Position numbers and translations under genes: made by a program | From: Rhodothermales bacterium | Lineage (GTDB): Bacteria; Bacteroidota; Rhodothermia; Rhodothermales; JANQRZ01 | Reading direction: 5' to 3' | Assembly: GCA_039944855.1 (NCBI GenBank) | Contig: JBDUXZ010000030.1 | Span: forward strand, 1-64,000 | Length of the DNA: 64,000 bases | Part shown: one piece after another, positions 54,634 to 63,190 of the stretch | Layout of the letters: each line of letters starts with the position of its first letter | Numbering within the stretch: the first letter of the stretch is position 1 | The notes under the pieces: generated by a model | The model's input: the letters and a program-made list of their open reading frames with translations, nothing else | The model's database searches: none | What the model was told of the DNA's origin: nothing

Positions 54634-56729
54634 GCGCGGTCGCCGGGCTTTACCTGTTGGATGGCCGGGCCGTAGACCGGGCCACCCCGGCGCGTATGAT
54701 CGGCACGATGCCTCACCGGAGCCCCGACGGGTCCGCGGTGTGGACGGGGGGCGCGGTGGGGTTGGCCCACGGCGCATTCCACACGACGCCGGAGTCGCTC
54801 CACGAGGTGCTCCCGCTCACGAACGAGGCGGGCACGCTCACGATCACGGCCGACGCCCGGATCGACAACCGGGACGAGTTGATCGCCTGGCTGGCGCTCC
54901 CGAACCGGCCCGAACCGATCGCGGACAGCGAGCTCATCCTCGCAGCGTACGAGGCGTGGGGGGAGCGGTGCCTCGACCGGCTCGTGGGGGACTTCGCTTT
55001 CGCTATTTGGGACGCTCGCCAGCGGGCGCTCTTCTGCGCACGGGACTACGTGGGGACGCGGCCCCTGTACTACTACTACGAGCCGGGGCAGATCTTCGCC
55101 TTCGGGAGCGAGGTCAAAGCGATCCTAACGCTCGATGGAGTGCCAGAGGACATCAACGAGGTCAAGGTCGCAGACTATCTGTCGTGGAGCTGGGACGACG
55201 TAGAGAGCACGCTCTACGAGGGCGTCCTCCGCCTCCCTCACGCCCACGCCTTGAGGGTGGACGCACACGGGATACGGAAGTGGAAGTACTACGAACTCCG
55301 TCCGGTGCCCTCGGCGGGTTGCCACTCCGACGCCGACTACACGGAGCGCTTCAGGGAGCTCTTCACTGAAGCCGTCCGTTGCCGTTTGAGGAGCGCCTTC
55401 CCGGTCGCCTCCCAACTCAGCGGGGGGCTCGATTCCTCAGCCGTGTCTTGCGTTGCTCGAGACATCTTGCTAGGGGCGGGGCGGGGGGAGCTCCACACCA
55501 TCTCCCTGGTCTTCGACGAGGACCAGGCCAGCGACGAGCGCTCCTACATCTCGGCCGTCCTCGAGCAAGGCGGCTTCGTCCCTCATTTCGTCCCCGGAGA
55601 CACGGGGGGACCCCTGAGCGACCTCGACGAGATCTACGGCACGCTCGACAGCGAGCTGATTTCGGGGAATCCTCGTTTAGTATGGGTGATGCTCCAGGAG
55701 GCGCGCCGCAGGGGGGTCCGGGTCCTCTTGGACGGCCTGGACGGCGACAACGTGATCTCCCACGGGTACCTCCGGCTGAAAGAGCTCGTGGACGCCGACG
55801 ATTGGGAGGCCTTCGCAGACGAGGCCACCCAGCTCGTGGCGCGCTTCAAGAGCGCCGACCACATGCAAGAGGCCCAAAGAGAGATGGCCGACCCGAAGGC
55901 CTTGGCGAGGGTTTTCGGAACGTACGGGGTCCCACGCCTACGGGCCTACGCGGAAGAGGGCGCGTGGACTCGGTACTGGGAAGGCCTGCAGACGGCTAGG
56001 CGCGCCTTCTCCCTTAAGCGCGGCCCCTTGCTCAGGCGCCACTGGCGATACCTGCTGGCCCCTGCGTGGCTGCTCAAGTTGTGGAGGGCGTCCAAGGGGA
56101 ACGGGTCGGGGAGCGTCTCCGGCGCGCAGGTCCCTCCGCCGCTGTTGAGTCGGCAGTTCGCCGAACGGATCCGACATCGCGAGCGGCTCGCTGAGTTCGA
56201 GGGGCTCAAGTCCAACGCCGAGGGGGTGCGGGAGTCGCAGAGGGAAGTGTTGGGGGGGGGGAAGTTGGCAATAGGCCTCGAATTGGGAAACCTGTGCGCC
56301 AGTGCGCAACACGTAGAGATCCGTCACCCGTTCATGGACCGGCGTTTGGTAGAGTTCTGCCTGTCGCTTCCTTCCGAGTTCAGCCTCCGCAACGGTTGGA
56401 CGCGCTTCATCCTCCGACAGGCCCTCGTCGACGTACTGCCAGAGCGTATAGCTTGGCGCACCGGTAAAGGAAACATGGTCCCAACGTTCACCCCAGGCCT
56501 CTTCGAGCGCAACGACGAGCGATTACGCGAGCACGTAACGGACCTCGGCCCGCTCGCGGAGTTCGTGGACACTGAAGCGGTCCGCCGCATGTACGAGCGA
56601 GGAGCGGAGCTAGGCGAGCTAGACCAGGTCCGTTTGGCCGCAGTAGCCACGATGTCCTTCTGGCTCAAGCGGCGCCGTGAACCGTCCGTGGATACCGATG
56701 CCTCCGCTTCCGAAGATCGAAACGGTTGA
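54630..56729 (+). CDS. Asparagine-synthetase-like lasso cyclase (C protein)
   Basis: 699 residues from a GTG at 54630, overlapping the B2 stop. The N-terminal half keeps the amidotransferase fold (HRSPDGSAVW, GDFAFAIWDARQRALF) but begins MSAVAG and lacks the catalytic Cys2, so it should not hydrolyse Gln, as in lasso cyclases. The synthetase half has the PPi-loop LSGGLDSSAVS (near residue 265) and LLDGLDGDNVISHGY. It would adenylate an Asp or Glu side chain and form the macrolactam with the freed N-terminus. A G10 tract lies in frame at 56252-56261. Confidence 0.92.
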   Translation: MSAVAGLYLLDGRAVDRATPARMIGTMPHRSPDGSAVWTGGAVGLAHGAFHTTPESLHEVLPLTNEAGTLTITADARIDNRDELIAWLALPNRPEPIADSELILAAYEAWGERCLDRLVGDFAFAIWDARQRALFCARDYVGTRPLYYYYEPGQIFAFGSEVKAILTLDGVPEDINEVKVADYLSWSWDDVESTLYEGVLRLPHAHALRVDAHGIRKWKYYELRPVPSAGCHSDADYTERFRELFTEAVRCRLRSAFPVASQLSGGLDSSAVSCVARDILLGAGRGELHTISLVFDEDQASDERSYISAVLEQGGFVPHFVPGDTGGPLSDLDEIYGTLDSELISGNPRLVWVMLQEARRRGVRVLLDGLDGDNVISHGYLRLKELVDADDWEAFADEATQLVARFKSADHMQEAQREMADPKALARVFGTYGVPRLRAYAEEGAWTRYWEGLQTARRAFSLKRGPLLRRHWRYLLAPAWLLKLWRASKGNGSGSVSGAQVPPPLLSRQFAERIRHRERLAEFEGLKSNAEGVRESQREVLGGGKLAIGLELGNLCASAQHVEIRHPFMDRRLVEFCLSLPSEFSLRNGWTRFILRQALVDVLPERIAWRTGKGNMVPTFTPGLFERNDERLREHVTDLGPLAEFVDTEAVRRMYERGAELGELDQVRLAAVATMSFWLKRRREPSVDTDASASEDRNG
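56252..56261 (+). repeat. G10 homopolymer in cyclase coding sequence
   Basis: Ten consecutive G residues (with TTG before) encode VLGGGKLAIG. It is the longest homopolymer I see in the window. Slippage would truncate the cyclase, losing its last 155 or so residues. Confidence 0.9.
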
Positions 56730-56921
56730 TGGGGGAGTAACCCTGTGCGCTCTTGCGCCAAAAGCGCATAGCGTGCGAGACGACAGGAAGCAGTTGAACG
56801 GAGACTCGGAAGCGTATGTTGAGTATTACCGCATGACCTGTGTCTCTCACGCCGTTGATTCCTCGTATAGAGGAAGCGGCCCGTGCGGTAACCCCCTTTT
56901 TTAGCGCCCTCGGGCCACACC

Positions 56922-57119
56922 ATGAAGAAGCTCTATACCGCTCCTCAGTTGAGCGATTTCGGCAGCATCAGCCAGCTCACGGCGGACAGCCGCGAGAACA
57001 GCACGGCCGACACCTTCTACACCGCGAACGGGAGCCAGTCAGGCGCCGGTGGCTCCATGGACGGTTGCGTGTTCAATCCTCAGACGCGCCGCTGTATCAA
57101 TCCCGCCGCGACGCCCTGA
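56922..57119 (+). CDS. RiPP precursor A1 (lasso-family leader)
   Basis: A 65-residue peptide. The leader MKKLYTAPQLSDFGSISQLT has the Y-x2-P-x-L-x3-G...LT pattern bound by PqqD-like B1 proteins. The C-terminal part contains GAGGSMDGCVFNPQTRRC and ends in NPAATP, with two Cys. Its first 103 nt are identical to those of the second precursor. The position between the cyclase and the kinase-like gene supports substrate status. Whether the product is a true lasso peptide, and where cleavage occurs, is uncertain: a cut after LTA would give a ring ending at Asp9, and a cut nearer GGSMD would give a ring closed at that Asp. Confidence 0.88.
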   Translation: MKKLYTAPQLSDFGSISQLTADSRENSTADTFYTANGSQSGAGGSMDGCVFNPQTRRCINPAATP

Positions 57120-57124
57120 TCCCT

Positions 57125-57150
57125 AGCGTTCCACGAGAGCGTTCCACGAG
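57125..57150 (+). repeat. 13-bp tandem duplication between precursors
   Basis: AGCGTTCCACGAG occurs twice in direct contact (57125-57137, 57138-57150), followed by a small hairpin TTCCCC/GGGGAA (57151-57165). It lies in the spacer between precursor genes and may be a scar of the gene duplication or a processing element. Confidence 0.6.
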
Positions 57151-57196
57151 TTCCCCCTTGGGGAAGTTAACAAACCATACCTAAACAGGTAAAACC

Positions 57197-57403
57197 ATGA
57201 AGAAGCTCTATACCGCTCCTCAGTTGAGCGATTTCGGCAGCATCAGCCAGCTCACGGCGGACAGCCGCGAGAACAGCACGGCCGACACCTTCTACACCGT
57301 GAACGGGACCCAGCCGGGCCTCGGCGGCTCCCTGGACGGCTGCGTGTTCTTCCCCCAGGGCCACCCGCAGGCGGGCGAGTGCCAGAACCCCGACGCCCCT
57401 TGA
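57197..57403 (+). CDS. RiPP precursor A2 (lasso-family leader)
   Basis: A 68-residue paralogue of A1. Residues 1-34 are identical, including at third codon positions. The C-terminal part is different: GLGGSLDGCVFFPQGHPQAGEC, ending QNPDAP. The GxGGSxDGCVF block and the two Cys are shared, while the loop between the Cys residues differs in length (8 versus 11 residues). The gene ends 18 bp before the kinase-like gene. It would give a second product made by the same enzymes. Confidence 0.88.
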   Translation: MKKLYTAPQLSDFGSISQLTADSRENSTADTFYTVNGTQPGLGGSLDGCVFFPQGHPQAGECQNPDAP

Positions 57404-57421
57404 TCGACGCCTGATCACAGG

Positions 57422-58387
57422 ATGTCAGCGACTGCTCCTTGGGGGAGTCCGGCCAGCGATACTGAGATGGAGATGTTTTCTTACAGGGCCTACACGCTCA
57501 CGATCCACTCAGACATCAAGCTGGCCGGGCTCCCCCTCGGCGCAGGGCCCCCGGACGCTACGATAGTCCGTCGCCGGCTCTCCGAGGCCGAGCTCAGCGC
57601 GTCCTCACGAGAGGGGCTGTCTCGGGGTAGGATTTACGACGACTTGGAGTTCCTCATCGAAGACGGGACACGCATGGTGATCGACATGCGCGCGCCCATG
57701 GGGGACGACCTGCTGTGCTCGTACGTATTGGGGCCCCTGCTGAGCATCTTGCTCCGACAGCGGGGGCTCTTCGTCGTCCATGCGTGCTGCGTAGCTAGGG
57801 ACGGAGAGGCCATCGGTTTCCTCGGGGAGTCCGGGTGGGGCAAGTCCACGCTGACAGAGTTCTTCTGTCAGCGGGGGTACTCCCTCGTGACGGACGACGT
57901 GCTCGCCGTGGACCTCACGGCTGGGGAGCGCCCCCACGCTGTGCCGGGCTACCCCCACATCCGCTTGCTCCCCGGAGCCGGCGGCAGCTTGATGGGTGAC
58001 TTCCAAGCGTTACCGTTGGTGTTCGAGGGGGGGCTCAAGAGGTTGCTCGTGCGAGACGAGATGCCCGAGACGCCCCTCCCGCTGAAGAAGCTGTACCTGT
58101 TGAACGAGGACTACGCGCCAGCCCACGCGATAACACCGTTGTCGGCTTCCGAGGTGGTCCGTCGGCTGATTCGCCACACGCGGGTCATGCACGTGATGAC
58201 GAGCCCCCCCGTGCTCGCGCACCACCTCGGGCAGTGCTCGGAGTTGGTGCGCTCCGTCCCTATCAGCGAGCTGCATCGCAAGGCGTCCTTCGCTGCTCTG
58301 CCGGCCCTGTTCGATCTAGTGGAGCGCGATCTCGAGGCCCTCGTCCCGAGGGGTGCCGTAGCGAGCGTGGAAGCCGCGGGCAATTAG
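57422..58387 (+). CDS. HPr-kinase-like protein of lasso cluster
   Basis: A 321-residue protein with the HPrK/P C-terminal fold: FVVHACCVA (near residue 120), Walker A FLGESGWGKSTL (K141, S142) and SLVTDDVLAVDL with the D158-D159 pair, then HIRLLPGAGGSLM. Homologues in lasso clusters phosphorylate the C-terminal Ser of the precursor. Neither precursor here ends in Ser (TP and AP), so the substrate must be another residue or another molecule. Starts at 57467 are alternatives. A G7 run at 58027-58033 is in frame. Confidence 0.85.
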   Translation: MSATAPWGSPASDTEMEMFSYRAYTLTIHSDIKLAGLPLGAGPPDATIVRRRLSEAELSASSREGLSRGRIYDDLEFLIEDGTRMVIDMRAPMGDDLLCSYVLGPLLSILLRQRGLFVVHACCVARDGEAIGFLGESGWGKSTLTEFFCQRGYSLVTDDVLAVDLTAGERPHAVPGYPHIRLLPGAGGSLMGDFQALPLVFEGGLKRLLVRDEMPETPLPLKKLYLLNEDYAPAHAITPLSASEVVRRLIRHTRVMHVMTSPPVLAHHLGQCSELVRSVPISELHRKASFAALPALFDLVERDLEALVPRGAVASVEAAGN

Positions 58388-58726
58388 GTGAGCGACCAAC
58401 GTTCCGAGTTCGCGTTTCGCCGTGGGGCCTTCCGCGGCCTACCACGCGATGGCTCCGGCGCAAGGGCCTGCATCGAGGGTCCCTACACGGCGCGGCTAGA
58501 GACGGGGGAGGTTCGACGAGCGCCGGCCGGCAGGAGTCGTCGGGCGTCGTCCGCCACCGAGCACGCAGGCCCGCGCGGTGGGCGATCTCACGTCCGGTCG
58601 TCGGAAGGGTTCACATTCGCAAGGGCACCCGCGTGATCTGGTCTCTAGGAAAGATCTGGTCTCTAGGAAAAGGGAGGCCCCGGGTTCCCGCTCCGTTCGC
58701 TGCGACTTGACCCCCCCGTCGCCTAC
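58388..58726. other. Non-coding stretch with 18-bp tandem repeat
   Basis: 339 bp. A weak frame starts with a GTG directly after the kinase-like stop (to 58636), but the translation is Arg/Gly-rich and not convincing. GATCTGGTCTCTAGGAAA is repeated in tandem at 58635-58652 and 58653-58670. It could hold a promoter for the transporter part of the cluster. Confidence 0.5.
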
Positions 58727-59926
58727 ATGTTAACCGACCGACCATCCTTGGCGGCCCGCACTATGAGCGCCCTGCCGTACGGGCTCTCCCCCGCGTTCTT
58801 GGCCGTACTCGGGCTCGCGATCACGCTCCGCGTAGGGGTCGCCGTCGTCAGCGGTCCGGGCTGGTTCCCCATCGACACGTCGTTCTACCTCGAGCAAGGG
58901 CGTCAGATCGCAGCGGGCACCCCCCACGCATACCTCCCCAACGGGTTCCCGCTCTTGATCGCGGGCTTCTGGGCCGCGCTCAGCCCGCAGTACGTGCCAA
59001 CGGCGGTCCTCTGGCTGAACGTGTGCGCGTCGATCGGGACGGTCGTGGTGGTCTACGCGATCGGGTGCCAGGTAGCCGATCGCTCGACGGGGGCCCTCTC
59101 AGCCCTCGTTGTGGCCGTCTACCCTAACCAGCTCAACTTCGCCCGGATGCTCATGTCGGAGGCGACCGCTACGTTCTTGCTGGTCTCGGCTCTGTACCTC
59201 CTCCTCCGTCACCGAGCCCTATGGTCTGGCCTCGTGCTCTCGCTCGCTGTTTTGGTCCGGACGTCCTTGCTGCCCGTGGTGCCGGCCCTCCTCGTGGTGA
59301 TCCTCGCCTTCCGGCGGAGTCGGAGGGAGGCGGTGGCCTTCGTGCTCGGCGCCATGCTCGTAGCTGGGCTGCAGGCCGTGCTCCTCACGGCGGGCACGAT
59401 TGTGCCACCCCAGAACGTGGCCTACAACGTGCTGCTCTCGATCGACACGGTCAGCTCTGACGGCGTCGACTTCACCCAAGCGTCTTTCCAGGCGCGATTC
59501 TCGGAAGAGGAGCAAGAGCGTCCGTTTACGACATACTTCCGATTCGCGGTCGAGAACCCCCGCGTCTTCCTCAAGCAGAGGCTCTCGGCGATGTGGGAGC
59601 TGTGGGGGCCCTGGCCGTCGTCGGGGGACCCCCGGCACCCCCGCCGCCCGTTGTCCCAACTCCTCATCGGCCTGCGCTTCCTGCTGATCGTACCGGCCAC
59701 GTGGGCCCTCGCGCGCCACCGCCGAGAGGCGTGGGCGTGGGTCCTTGCGGCCCCCGTCCTGTTAGTCACCGTCGTACACGTCTCCTTCTTCTCCACGCCG
59801 CGGTTTACCCACGTGGTCGAGCCCGCGGCGGCGGTCTTGGCAGCGTCATTAGCCGTCGAACTGCTGGCGCGGTCAAGGTGGGGGCAGTCGCGGTGGGGGA
59901 CACCGCTGAATCCCAATCCGCCCTGA
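58727..59926 (+). CDS. GT39/ArnT-like glycosyltransferase membrane protein
   Basis: A 399-residue membrane protein with about ten segments. The N-terminal loop GPGWFPIDTSFYLEQGRQIAAG, with an acidic residue after the first membrane segment, and PHAYLPNGFPLLIAGFW match the GT-C (PMT_2/ArnT-like) fold, which uses polyprenyl-phosphate sugars on the periplasmic face. It may act on the glycan or, given its location between the kinase-like and exporter genes, on the peptide. A start at 58763 is also possible. Its role in the peptide cluster is inferred only from position. Confidence 0.7.
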   Translation: MLTDRPSLAARTMSALPYGLSPAFLAVLGLAITLRVGVAVVSGPGWFPIDTSFYLEQGRQIAAGTPHAYLPNGFPLLIAGFWAALSPQYVPTAVLWLNVCASIGTVVVVYAIGCQVADRSTGALSALVVAVYPNQLNFARMLMSEATATFLLVSALYLLLRHRALWSGLVLSLAVLVRTSLLPVVPALLVVILAFRRSRREAVAFVLGAMLVAGLQAVLLTAGTIVPPQNVAYNVLLSIDTVSSDGVDFTQASFQARFSEEEQERPFTTYFRFAVENPRVFLKQRLSAMWELWGPWPSSGDPRHPRRPLSQLLIGLRFLLIVPATWALARHRREAWAWVLAAPVLLVTVVHVSFFSTPRFTHVVEPAAAVLAASLAVELLARSRWGQSRWGTPLNPNPP

Positions 59927-60245
59927 GGTTGGGGGTCGCCCGGTTCTGGAGGCGATGCTCCAGTGAGCGAGGGGCCCGCGGGGTTGCCGGGTTTTGGTGG
60001 GGCCCCTCCCCCGCGAACGGCCGCCCCTCCCCCCGTCCGACTGAGCCCTAAGTCCGGTGCTATCCGCACGTATCCCTCCCTTGGCACGTATATTGACACG
60101 GCGTTGTCGGTCGCATCCAGTCGGGCTCCACCAGGGTTATGGAGCAAGGGTTATGGGGCATCGGTGCGAGGCAGGCCCTCCCCCGCTGGGCACGGACCTC
60201 CGGGAGTCTAGTGCATTCTATTGATTCGGTAACGAGCCCTCAACT
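59927..60245. other. Intergenic with hairpin and short repeats
   Basis: 319 bp without a gene. GAGGGGCCC (59969-59977) and GGGCCCCTC (60000-60008) could form a hairpin after the GT39-like gene, but no T-run follows. A short repeat (GGGTTATGG twice, near 60135-60160) precedes the exporter. Confidence 0.45.
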
Positions 60246-62099
60246 GTGAAAGGACGTGCTATTGAAGTGATCGGGCGCCTGGAGTATGCCCGACTCGCAC
60301 TCGGCTTCATCTGGGATTCCGCTCGTAGGTGGACCGTCCTCTGGTTCGCCTTACTCGTCGTCCAGGGGGTGATCCCGGCAGCGATCGTCTACCTCACGAA
60401 GTGGGTGGTGGACAGCGTGGCGTCCGTGGTGGGTGGGGGGGCTTCGTGGGAGGCCGTCGCACTCGTCCTCGTGCCTGCGGGGTTGATGGCCGGGCTCATG
60501 CTCCTGCAGCGCGTCCTCGGCGGGCTGAACGAGTGGGTGTCTACGGCCCAGGCCGAGATCGCAGGAGACCACATCAAGTCCCTCATCCATGAGAAGTCAG
60601 TAGCGGCAGATTTCGGGCTCTACGAATCGGCGGAGTACCACGACCAACTCGAGCAGGCCAACTCGCAGGCGAGCAGCCGCACGCTCCAACTCCTCAACAA
60701 CGTCGGGGGGTTGCTCCAGGCCACCGTCACCTTCACCTCCATAGCGGTCCTGCTCCTGCAGTACAGCCTGTGGCTACCGCTCGTCTTGGTCGTCAGCACG
60801 CTCCCGGCCTTCCTCGTCGTCGTCTACCACAACAAGAAGTACCACGCGTGGTGGGAGGAGATGACGCCGACCCGTCGTCGGGCGCAGTACTATGACCTCA
60901 TGCTCACCCGCGACATGACGGCGGCCGAGATCCGTGTGAACAACCTGGGCGGCCTCTTCCAGGAGGAGTACGGGGCGCTACGGAAGAGGCTGCGCGAGGA
61001 TCGGCTCGTGCTCCTCCGCAAGCAGGTCCTCGGGAGGCTCCTCGCCGCGGCCATCGCGCTTTTGGTGACCGGGGCCACGATGGCGTGGATCGTGCTCCGC
61101 GCCCTGGAGGGGCAGGCCACGCTGGGGGACCTCGCCCTCTTCTACCAGGCGTTCAACCAGGGGCAGTCCCTCGTCGGATCCTTGCTGCAAGGCATGGGCG
61201 AGATCTACACGAACACGTTGTTCCTAGAGCACGTCTTCGCGTTCTTGCGCCGGCGCAAAGAGGTGGTGGACCCCGACGAGCCCGTGCCCTTCCCGCGCGT
61301 GCTCGAGAGCGGGGTCCGCTTCGAGGACGTCACCTTCACGTACCCCGGCAGCGAGCGGCCGGCCTTGCAGGACTTCAACCTCCACATCCCTGCGGGGAAG
61401 GTGGTGGCCATCGTGGGGGAGAACGGGGCCGGGAAGAGCACCTTTATCAAGCTGCTCTGCCGGTTCTATGACCCCGACACGGGGCGGGTGACCGTAGACG
61501 GTGTGGACATCCGGAGCTTCGCGCAGGCGGACCTCCGCCACCACATCTCCGTCATGTTCCAGTTCGCGATGAAGTACCAGATGACGGCGTCGGAGAACAT
61601 CAGGATGGGCGACGTGAGCGCCCCATACGGGCGGGACGAACTCGAAGCTGCGTCGCGCAGCGCCGGCGCGCACGATTTCATCTCGGAGCTTCCCAAAGGC
61701 TACGACACGATCTTGGGACGGTGGTTCGCTACCGGCATGGAGATCAGCGGGGGGGAGTGGCAGCGGGTGGCGCTCGCTCGTGCGTTCTTGCGGCGCGCCC
61801 CCCTCATCATCCTCGATGAGCCCACCAGTTTTATGGACTCGTGGGCCGAGAACGACTGGCTCCGCCGGTTCCGGCGCATCGTGGAGGGGCAGACGGCCCT
61901 CATCATCACGCACAGGTTCAGCACGGCCATGCAAGCCGACATCATCCACGTCATGGACGACGGCAACATCATCGAGTCGGGCTCCCACGCGGACCTCATC
62001 GTGAGGGGGGGGCATTACGCGACGTCGTGGGCGGCGCAGATGCGCCAGGCCGGCACCCAGGCGGCTGCCGGCACCCAGGCAGCTAAGGTGATGGAGTAG
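60246..62099 (+). CDS. ABC exporter, fused membrane and ATPase (lasso D protein)
   Basis: 617 residues from a GTG at 60246. Six membrane segments are followed by an ATPase: Walker A (IVGENGAGKSTFI), Q-loop (VMFQFAMKYQMTASENI), signature EISGGEWQRVALARAF, Walker B (LIILDEPTSFMDSW) and H-loop (IITHRF). It lacks an N-terminal peptidase C39 domain, so it exports but does not cleave. It would export, and give immunity to, the mature peptides. The C-terminal tail has GTQAAAGTQAA repeats. A G7 run (60435-60441) and a G8 run (62005-62012) are in frame. Confidence 0.93.
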   Translation: MKGRAIEVIGRLEYARLALGFIWDSARRWTVLWFALLVVQGVIPAAIVYLTKWVVDSVASVVGGGASWEAVALVLVPAGLMAGLMLLQRVLGGLNEWVSTAQAEIAGDHIKSLIHEKSVAADFGLYESAEYHDQLEQANSQASSRTLQLLNNVGGLLQATVTFTSIAVLLLQYSLWLPLVLVVSTLPAFLVVVYHNKKYHAWWEEMTPTRRRAQYYDLMLTRDMTAAEIRVNNLGGLFQEEYGALRKRLREDRLVLLRKQVLGRLLAAAIALLVTGATMAWIVLRALEGQATLGDLALFYQAFNQGQSLVGSLLQGMGEIYTNTLFLEHVFAFLRRRKEVVDPDEPVPFPRVLESGVRFEDVTFTYPGSERPALQDFNLHIPAGKVVAIVGENGAGKSTFIKLLCRFYDPDTGRVTVDGVDIRSFAQADLRHHISVMFQFAMKYQMTASENIRMGDVSAPYGRDELEAASRSAGAHDFISELPKGYDTILGRWFATGMEISGGEWQRVALARAFLRRAPLIILDEPTSFMDSWAENDWLRRFRRIVEGQTALIITHRFSTAMQADIIHVMDDGNIIESGSHADLIVRGGHYATSWAAQMRQAGTQAAAGTQAAKVME

Positions 62100-62107
62100 C
62101 ACGTCGG

Positions 62108-63190
62108 ATGCGGCGGCTCGTTCGGGTGCTGTCCTTGGGAGGGGATCTCCTGCTCGGTGGGCTCTTCGTGGCCGGTAGCGCAGCGTACTTCGTCCCTCCG
62201 GGTCCCCTCTGGGTCCTTCAGTTAATCGCTCCAGCGGTTCCTTACCTTGGGGCTGCCGTGATAGGCGTGGCTGTTGCCATGGCGCTAACGCGGCGCTGGA
62301 TCGCCTTCGCAAGCCACCTCGCTATTTTGGTCGCCGCTGTTGCCGCACCGATGGGTTCGGGGGGGGCGGTCCCTGCCACCGTCCCACCCGCTACGCCTAC
62401 CCTCACAGTAGTGAGCTTCAATGCTCCGGGATTCTCCGGGAGGGCGTTCGAGCGACTGGTGACCGAGGCGAGGCCGCACGTCTTCGCGCTCCAAGAGGTC
62501 ACGGTCCAGGCGACCCCGCCATCCGGGCAGGTTCAGGGCGGGGGGCTCGTGGTCGTCCCCGCCCTCTTGGGCCGCGGGTACGGGCTCTCGCGGCTAGCCG
62601 GTGATGCGTACGCCCCCGTGCGGGAGCCCATCTTCTCCCTGCTCGAGCCGGCCGGCCCAGCCCAACTCGTCGCGGGGTACCCCCAGGAAGGGCTGTGGAG
62701 ATCGGGAGGGATCACGCGTTCGCTCTACCACTGGCAGGGGCGAGTCATCGCCGTCTACAGCGTGCACATGCACTCCTTCAGTGGAGAGCGGCCGTGGAAG
62801 CGGGTAGGGGGGGAGCGGCACGTGTTTTCGCTCTCGGCGTGGTACCGCGCTCTACGTTCCTACCGGGCTGATTTTCGGATACGGGCGGAGCAGGCGCGGG
62901 AGTTCCGTCGCGTGCTCGAATCGGAGCCGCACCCGTTCATCGTGTGTGGCGATCTCAACAGCACGCCGTACCACTGGGCCTACGCCCACCTCGCCGCCCC
63001 GCTGCAAGACGCGTTCAAGGGGGCCGGAAGTGGGTGGGGCGGGACCTACCACGCACGCCTCCCCCTCGTCCGGATCGACTACGTCCTGGCCAGTAAGGAG
63101 TGGGAGGTGCGGGCGGCTCGCGTGGATAAGAACGTGGCCTCGGACCACCGGCCCCTGGTAGCAGAACTCGCGTTACGGCCCCAAGAGTAG
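62108..63190 (+). CDS. EEP (endonuclease/exonuclease/phosphatase)-family membrane protein
   Basis: A 360-residue protein with three N-terminal membrane segments and an extracytoplasmic EEP domain: VVSFNAPGFSGRAFERLV (Asn), FALQEVT (Glu), YSVHMHSFSGERPW, FIVCGDLNSTPYHWAYAHL (D-x-N), IDYVLAS and SDHRPLVAEL (D-H). All catalytic residues are present. EEP proteins hydrolyse phosphodiesters or phosphomonoesters. It starts 8 bp after the exporter stop. A role in the peptide pathway (for example removing a phosphate-linked group) is only a guess. Confidence 0.85.
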   Translation: MRRLVRVLSLGGDLLLGGLFVAGSAAYFVPPGPLWVLQLIAPAVPYLGAAVIGVAVAMALTRRWIAFASHLAILVAAVAAPMGSGGAVPATVPPATPTLTVVSFNAPGFSGRAFERLVTEARPHVFALQEVTVQATPPSGQVQGGGLVVVPALLGRGYGLSRLAGDAYAPVREPIFSLLEPAGPAQLVAGYPQEGLWRSGGITRSLYHWQGRVIAVYSVHMHSFSGERPWKRVGGERHVFSLSAWYRALRSYRADFRIRAEQAREFRRVLESEPHPFIVCGDLNSTPYHWAYAHLAAPLQDAFKGAGSGWGGTYHARLPLVRIDYVLASKEWEVRAARVDKNVASDHRPLVAELALRPQE

